A DNA stretch of 64,000 nt from the NCBI GenBank assembly GCA_963668445.1, contig OY764335.1, forward strand, positions 248,001-312,000, given 5' to 3'. A program made the position numbers and the translations under genes. This document shows, in pieces, positions 63,267 to 64,000 of this stretch. The notes beneath the pieces are model-generated. The model was not told the DNA's origin and made no database searches. It saw only the letters and a program-made list of their open reading frames with translations. Position 1 is the first letter of the stretch. Every line of letters begins with the position of its first letter. Source of the stretch: Poriferisulfidus sp963668445. Its GTDB lineage: Bacteria; Pseudomonadota; Gammaproteobacteria; Poriferisulfidales; Poriferisulfidaceae.

Positions 63267-64000
63267 CTATGCAGCACTAGAGGTGCGGTAATCTGACCCA
63301 ATGAAACTCAGAGCATCGCTGTCGCTGAATTCCCGCCGTCGGAGTAGTTGCTTGAGGCCCGATGTTTCCGACCACTGTATAAATCCATTTGAAGTGTGTT
63401 CTATATTCAAAAGTCGCTCGGAAAGATCGCTCTCATCTAACAGGAATACGCGGCATGGAGAACCCGGTTCATAGGCTGCCGTCTCAAAAGACATGGTATT
63501 AGTATGAGGGGCTTTCTGCAACCAAAAATCCATTAGAGCGTAAGTAAATACGCCATTTCCTAATGATGGTTTCATTCCCCGTACGAGGCGGAAGCAATCC
63601 CTTTTCCCCACGGTACGAATCAGCCCAAGTTCTGCCAAAGGCGATTCCAAGGCATCTTCACGACAAGTTTTTTCTGTCAATGGCCGCGTGGCATATGTGC
63701 GAACGAAACATTCAACATCACGCTTTATGGTTGCTTCAGAGGCTCGAGCTCGGGTGCATTTTTTTGCAAGGTGTTCGAGATTCTGAACCAACTGCTCCCG
63801 GACAAATATCGTAGCAGGATAGTAGTTGAAAACCCAATGCCATGTTGTACGTGTTGCCGGACTGCATAGTTTCCAATGCACAAGCCACAGAGAGGCCGGG
63901 TTTTCCATGAATGGGTCAAGTCCACTCTCACCAAAAAGTTTTTCGCCAAATCGCGTGGTTTTCACCCGTTTTCTCCGACCGGGGTCTTGCACTACGTCTG
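63267..64000 (-). CDS. sspB: SspB-like DUF4007 protein, 5' end outside window
   Basis: The frame is open at the right edge, so only the C-terminal 240 or so residues are visible. They match DUF4007: TTRFGEKLFGESGLDPFMEN, then SLWLVHWKLCSPATRTTWHW. SspB-type proteins are reported to nick DNA and open the backbone for sulfur insertion. The missing part should hold the start of the DUF4007 domain. An sspA cysteine desulfurase may lie just beyond the edge, or a housekeeping IscS may serve instead. Confidence 0.78.
   Translation of the reverse strand, partial: DVVQDPGRRKRVKTTRFGEKLFGESGLDPFMENPASLWLVHWKLCSPATRTTWHWVFNYYPATIFVREQLVQNLEHLAKKCTRARASEATIKRDVECFVRTYATRPLTEKTCREDALESPLAELGLIRTVGKRDCFRLVRGMKPSLGNGVFTYALMDFWLQKAPHTNTMSFETAAYEPGSPCRVFLLDESDLSERLLNIEHTSNGFIQWSETSGLKQLLRRREFSDSDALSFIGSDYRTSSAA

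Noticed and set aside
1..64000. tRNA, rRNA, CRISPR arrays or intact insertion sequences
   Set aside because: Reading the intergenic stretches showed no tRNA-like cloverleaf, rRNA sequence, regularly spaced repeats, or transposase with terminal repeats. A tool such as tRNAscan-SE would settle tRNAs.

Overview
The window looks like a high-GC gammaproteobacterial chromosome. Gene order matches Pseudomonas-type genomes in three blocks: dnaE-accA-tilS-pyrG-kdsA, the yrbG-kdsD-kdsC-lptC/A-lptB-hpf-ptsN-rapZ-PTS run, and nadB divergent from rpoE-rseA-rseB-mucD-lepA. LPS (Kdo) synthesis and export genes, a sigma-E envelope stress operon and two TonB-dependent receptors show a Gram-negative cell. No rRNA or tRNA gene, CRISPR array or intact insertion sequence was seen. 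The species cannot be named from this sequence.

1-36057 is mostly core genome. It holds replication, lipid and tRNA-lysidine genes, CTP and Kdo-8-phosphate synthesis, a Mg2+ channel, and a permease-less regulatory PTS. The compact Lpt/Kds operon follows, with LptC and LptA fused in one protein and with rpoN missing from its usual place. Next come an RND exporter, a TonB receptor, orn/nadB, the sigma-E operon with a likely autoregulatory promoter, lepA, a DUF4403-like/ankyrin fusion protein and folP.

36058-44480 (minus strand) is a one-carbon/sulfur locus: mtoX (methanethiol oxidase), a Sco-type copper chaperone, a MauG/CcpA-type di-haem protein, a TlpA-like lipoprotein, and a two-gene NAD-dependent formate dehydrogenase whose FdsG and FdsB parts are fused. 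Together they could oxidise methanethiol, mature the copper enzyme, remove peroxide and oxidise formate to CO2. The step from formaldehyde to formate is not in the window. mtoX has its own promoter and is followed by an intrinsic terminator.

44863-64000 is an accessory, defence-rich island with lower and uneven GC. It contains a STAND-like ATPase behind a collapsed ATPase gene and an operator-overlapped promoter, a TPR protein, an intact beta-class methyltransferase/restriction endonuclease pair, and a second TonB receptor. A 110-base inverted copy of part of that receptor abuts a broken methyltransferase gene. An AAA_14/DUF4143 ATPase with a palindrome in its promoter spacer follows. At the right edge is what I read as an Ssp phosphorothioation defence system: sspB (cut by the edge), sspC and sspD, with the effector sspE facing them. 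All coordinates, promoters and domain calls come from reading the sequence; no database search was run.
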